From Candidatus Adiutrix sp. (lineage in GTDB: Bacteria > Desulfobacterota > Desulfarculia > Adiutricales > Adiutricaceae): 9,568 bases of DNA. This document shows positions 8,811 through 9,568 of the stretch, in pieces. The translations under genes and the position numbers were made by a program. Every line of letters starts with the position of its first letter. The first letter of the stretch is position 1. Location: the NCBI GenBank assembly GCA_031285975.1, contig JAITVE010000018.1, positions 1 through 9,568 on the forward strand, read 5' to 3'. Under the pieces are notes generated by a model. It did no database searches. It was not told the DNA's origin and was given only the letters and a program-made list of their open reading frames with translations.

Positions 8811-8843
8811 GATGCCGGAATCCAAATCCGGCGTCTTGATGGA

Positions 8844-9233
8844 TCACATTCGGAGCTGTTCGAGCCTTTTGAGGTTAGCCAGGGCTTGGGCCAGGATTTG
8901 GTAGGTTTGCTGAACCTGCTGTTTCCGGCGGGAGCCCAGGCCGATTAAGGCCGTTTCTTTCAGGCTGTCCAAAAGCTCTTCAAGGTGATTGAATTGACGG
9001 CTGGCGGCGGCGTTGCGCGCCTGCCAGGCGTCGGCCATCAAACGCTGGGTCTGGTTGAGGAGGGCCAGGCGCAGCGGCTCGTAAGCCGCGGCCTCATTCC
9101 CTGCGGTTACCCCGGGCCCCGAGTCTCTCGGGCGGGGCAGACGTTTGACGGCTTCCGTCAAGCGTCCCAGGGTTCCCCCCAAGCTTCCGGCCGCGTACCA
9201 GGCCGATAGCTCGTGTTCGAGAACCATTCCCAT
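8844..9233 (-). CDS. Hypothetical small helical protein
   Basis: Not recognised. The protein has 129 residues, no cysteine, no signal peptide and no membrane segment. It looks almost wholly helical: helix about 3-32, a Pro/Gly-rich linker (PRPRDSGPG, 34-41), a long amphipathic stretch about 48-93 rich in Ala, Leu, Gln and Arg, and a basic third helix about 101-127 (SRRKQQVQQTYQILAQALANLKRLEQLRM begins at 101). Such a shape fits a helical-bundle or coiled-coil protein; no function is implied. Start: the ATG ending at 9233 has GGAGG 5 nt upstream; the ATG ending at 9245 is in frame but poorly served. Codon use and GC match the neighbouring genes, which supports coding. It converges on hppA and is followed by a good terminator; a clear promoter was not found in the repeat-rich DNA upstream. 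Confidence 0.7.
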   Translation of the reverse strand: MGMVLEHELSAWYAAGSLGGTLGRLTEAVKRLPRPRDSGPGVTAGNEAAAYEPLRLALLNQTQRLMADAWQARNAAASRQFNHLEELLDSLKETALIGLGSRRKQQVQQTYQILAQALANLKRLEQLRM

Positions 9234-9366
9234 GTATTCCTCCATGAAATTTTAAGGGACTTTTGTAGCTTCCTTGCCTATGTTGGGTTCGGGCTCCTTT
9301 CTCTCGTGGACTATATGGCGTATAAGCCGTGCCGTAGCGTGCGTATCGCACTGGGCCGTGCTCGTG

Positions 9367-9402
9367 CCGTGCTGCCGTACCGTGCTGCCGTACCGTGCTG
9401 CC
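9367..9402. repeat. 13-bp tandem repeat, 2.8 copies
   Basis: The unit CCGTGCTGCCGTA occurs at 9367-9379 and 9380-9392, then a partial third copy CCGTGCTGCC at 9393-9402, all identical. The preceding 40 nt carries degenerate CCGTGC and GCCGTA pieces, as if older copies have decayed. Confidence 0.85.
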
Positions 9403-9416
9403 ATCCCCTCGCGTGC

Positions 9417-9450
9417 CGTCATACCGGCGGAGGCCGGTATCCATTTCCAG
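9417..9450 (+). repeat. REP-like palindromic unit, copy 1
   Basis: A 34-nt unit that starts CGTCATACCGG, has a GC-rich hairpin (ATACCGG with CCGGTAT) and ends ATCCATTTCCAG. It is an inverted copy of 9532-9565, matching at 30 of 34 positions. The hairpin plus ATCCATTTCCAG tail resembles the widespread proteobacterial intergenic repeats of the type CGTCATTCCGGC...GCCGGAATCCA. Confidence 0.8.
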
Positions 9451-9451
9451 T

Positions 9452-9537
9452 GAAGCTGCTTGTCGGCGCTAGCCATCTTCTCTGGAAGACGGGGCGCGTA
9501 GAAGCTGCTGGTCGGCCGATATCCATCTCCTCTGGAA
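9452..9537. repeat. Imperfect tandem repeat of about 49 bp between the two REP-like units
   Basis: GAAGCTGCTTGTCGGC (9452-9467) recurs as GAAGCTGCTGGTCGGC (9501-9516), and CCATCTTCTCTGGAA (9473-9487) recurs as CCATCTCCTCTGGAA (9523-9537). The order is the same, with offsets of 49-50 nt, so a segment of about 49 bp was duplicated and has diverged in its middle. Confidence 0.7.
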
Positions 9538-9565
9538 ATGGATTCCGGCTTTCGCCGGAATGACG
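9532..9565 (-). repeat. REP-like palindromic unit, copy 2 (inverted)
   Basis: Inverted counterpart of 9417-9450. On the minus strand it starts CGTCATTCCGG and ends ATCCATTTCCAG, with hairpin arms ATTCCGG and CCGGAAT. Of the four differences from copy 1, two are the partners of one stem pair (A-T against T-A) and two lie in the loop. Confidence 0.8.
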
Positions 9566-9568
9566 GCG

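Larger units (their letters stand above)
8220..8843. other. Structured non-coding region between convergent genes
   Basis: A 624-nt gap between hppA and a minus-strand gene of unknown function. No coding region is credible: open frames here run through palindromes and have no recognisable products. It contains, left to right, the hppA terminator, a three-hairpin GC-rich palindrome cluster (8305-8391), a long stem-loop (8429-8472), a candidate minus-strand small RNA with promoter and terminator (8547-8692), a plus-strand terminator (8628-8661), a minus-strand terminator (8729-8769) and another plus-strand terminator (8788-8810). Confidence 0.75.
9246..9568. other. Repeat-rich intergenic region at the right edge
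   Basis: No supportable gene in these 323 nt. It contains a 13-bp tandem repeat (9367-9402) in a longer CGTGC-rich stretch (about 9327-9402), a pair of inverted REP-like palindromes (9417-9450 and 9532-9565), and an imperfect roughly 49-bp tandem repeat between them. Open frames through it are an effect of these repeats. Confidence 0.75.

Noticed and set aside
9360..9568. CRISPR array
   Set aside because: The repeats are 13 bp and 49 bp tandem copies without unique spacers of regular length, and no cas gene is present.

Overview
The window looks like chromosomal DNA of a GC-rich Gram-negative bacterium, most likely a deltaproteobacterium (Desulfobacterota). The grounds are the high third-position GC, an NtrC-type sigma-54 activator, a K+-dependent type membrane pyrophosphatase, a small Ada-like Cys-rich secreted protein, and GC-rich intergenic palindromes. 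This placement is an inference and no genus can be assigned. No phage, plasmid, CRISPR or insertion-sequence gene is visible.

Left block, minus strand (about 1-4290). Three genes are read leftwards from one promoter: purA (adenylosuccinate synthetase), then 10 nt later a soluble GAF-PAS histidine kinase, then an NtrC-family sigma-54 response regulator that runs off the left edge. The spacing suggests an operon that ties a cytoplasmic two-component system to AMP synthesis. The signal and target promoters are not visible.

Middle block, plus strand (about 4290-5790). A 340-nt divergent spacer holds the purA promoter, a composite palindromic element and an sfsA promoter. Then come sfsA, a tRNA-Gln(CUG) with a near-consensus promoter and encoded CCA, and a small secreted Cys-rich protein closed by a clear terminator.

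Right block (about 5790-8270). A mostly featureless spacer ends in a promoter and structured leader, followed by hppA, a 16-helix membrane pyrophosphatase of the K+-dependent type, and its terminator.

Non-coding and repeat-rich end (about 8220-9568). A 624-nt gap between hppA and a convergent gene of unknown function is packed with palindromes, at least four terminator-like hairpins and one strong minus-strand promoter. That promoter and a minus-strand terminator bracket a candidate 110-nt small RNA, the most unusual item here. Beyond the unknown gene lie a 13-bp tandem repeat, a roughly 49-bp tandem repeat, and a pair of inverted REP-like palindromes whose stems carry a compensatory base-pair change. 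Most of the window is ordinary housekeeping DNA; the second-look items are in 8300-8810 and 9360-9568.
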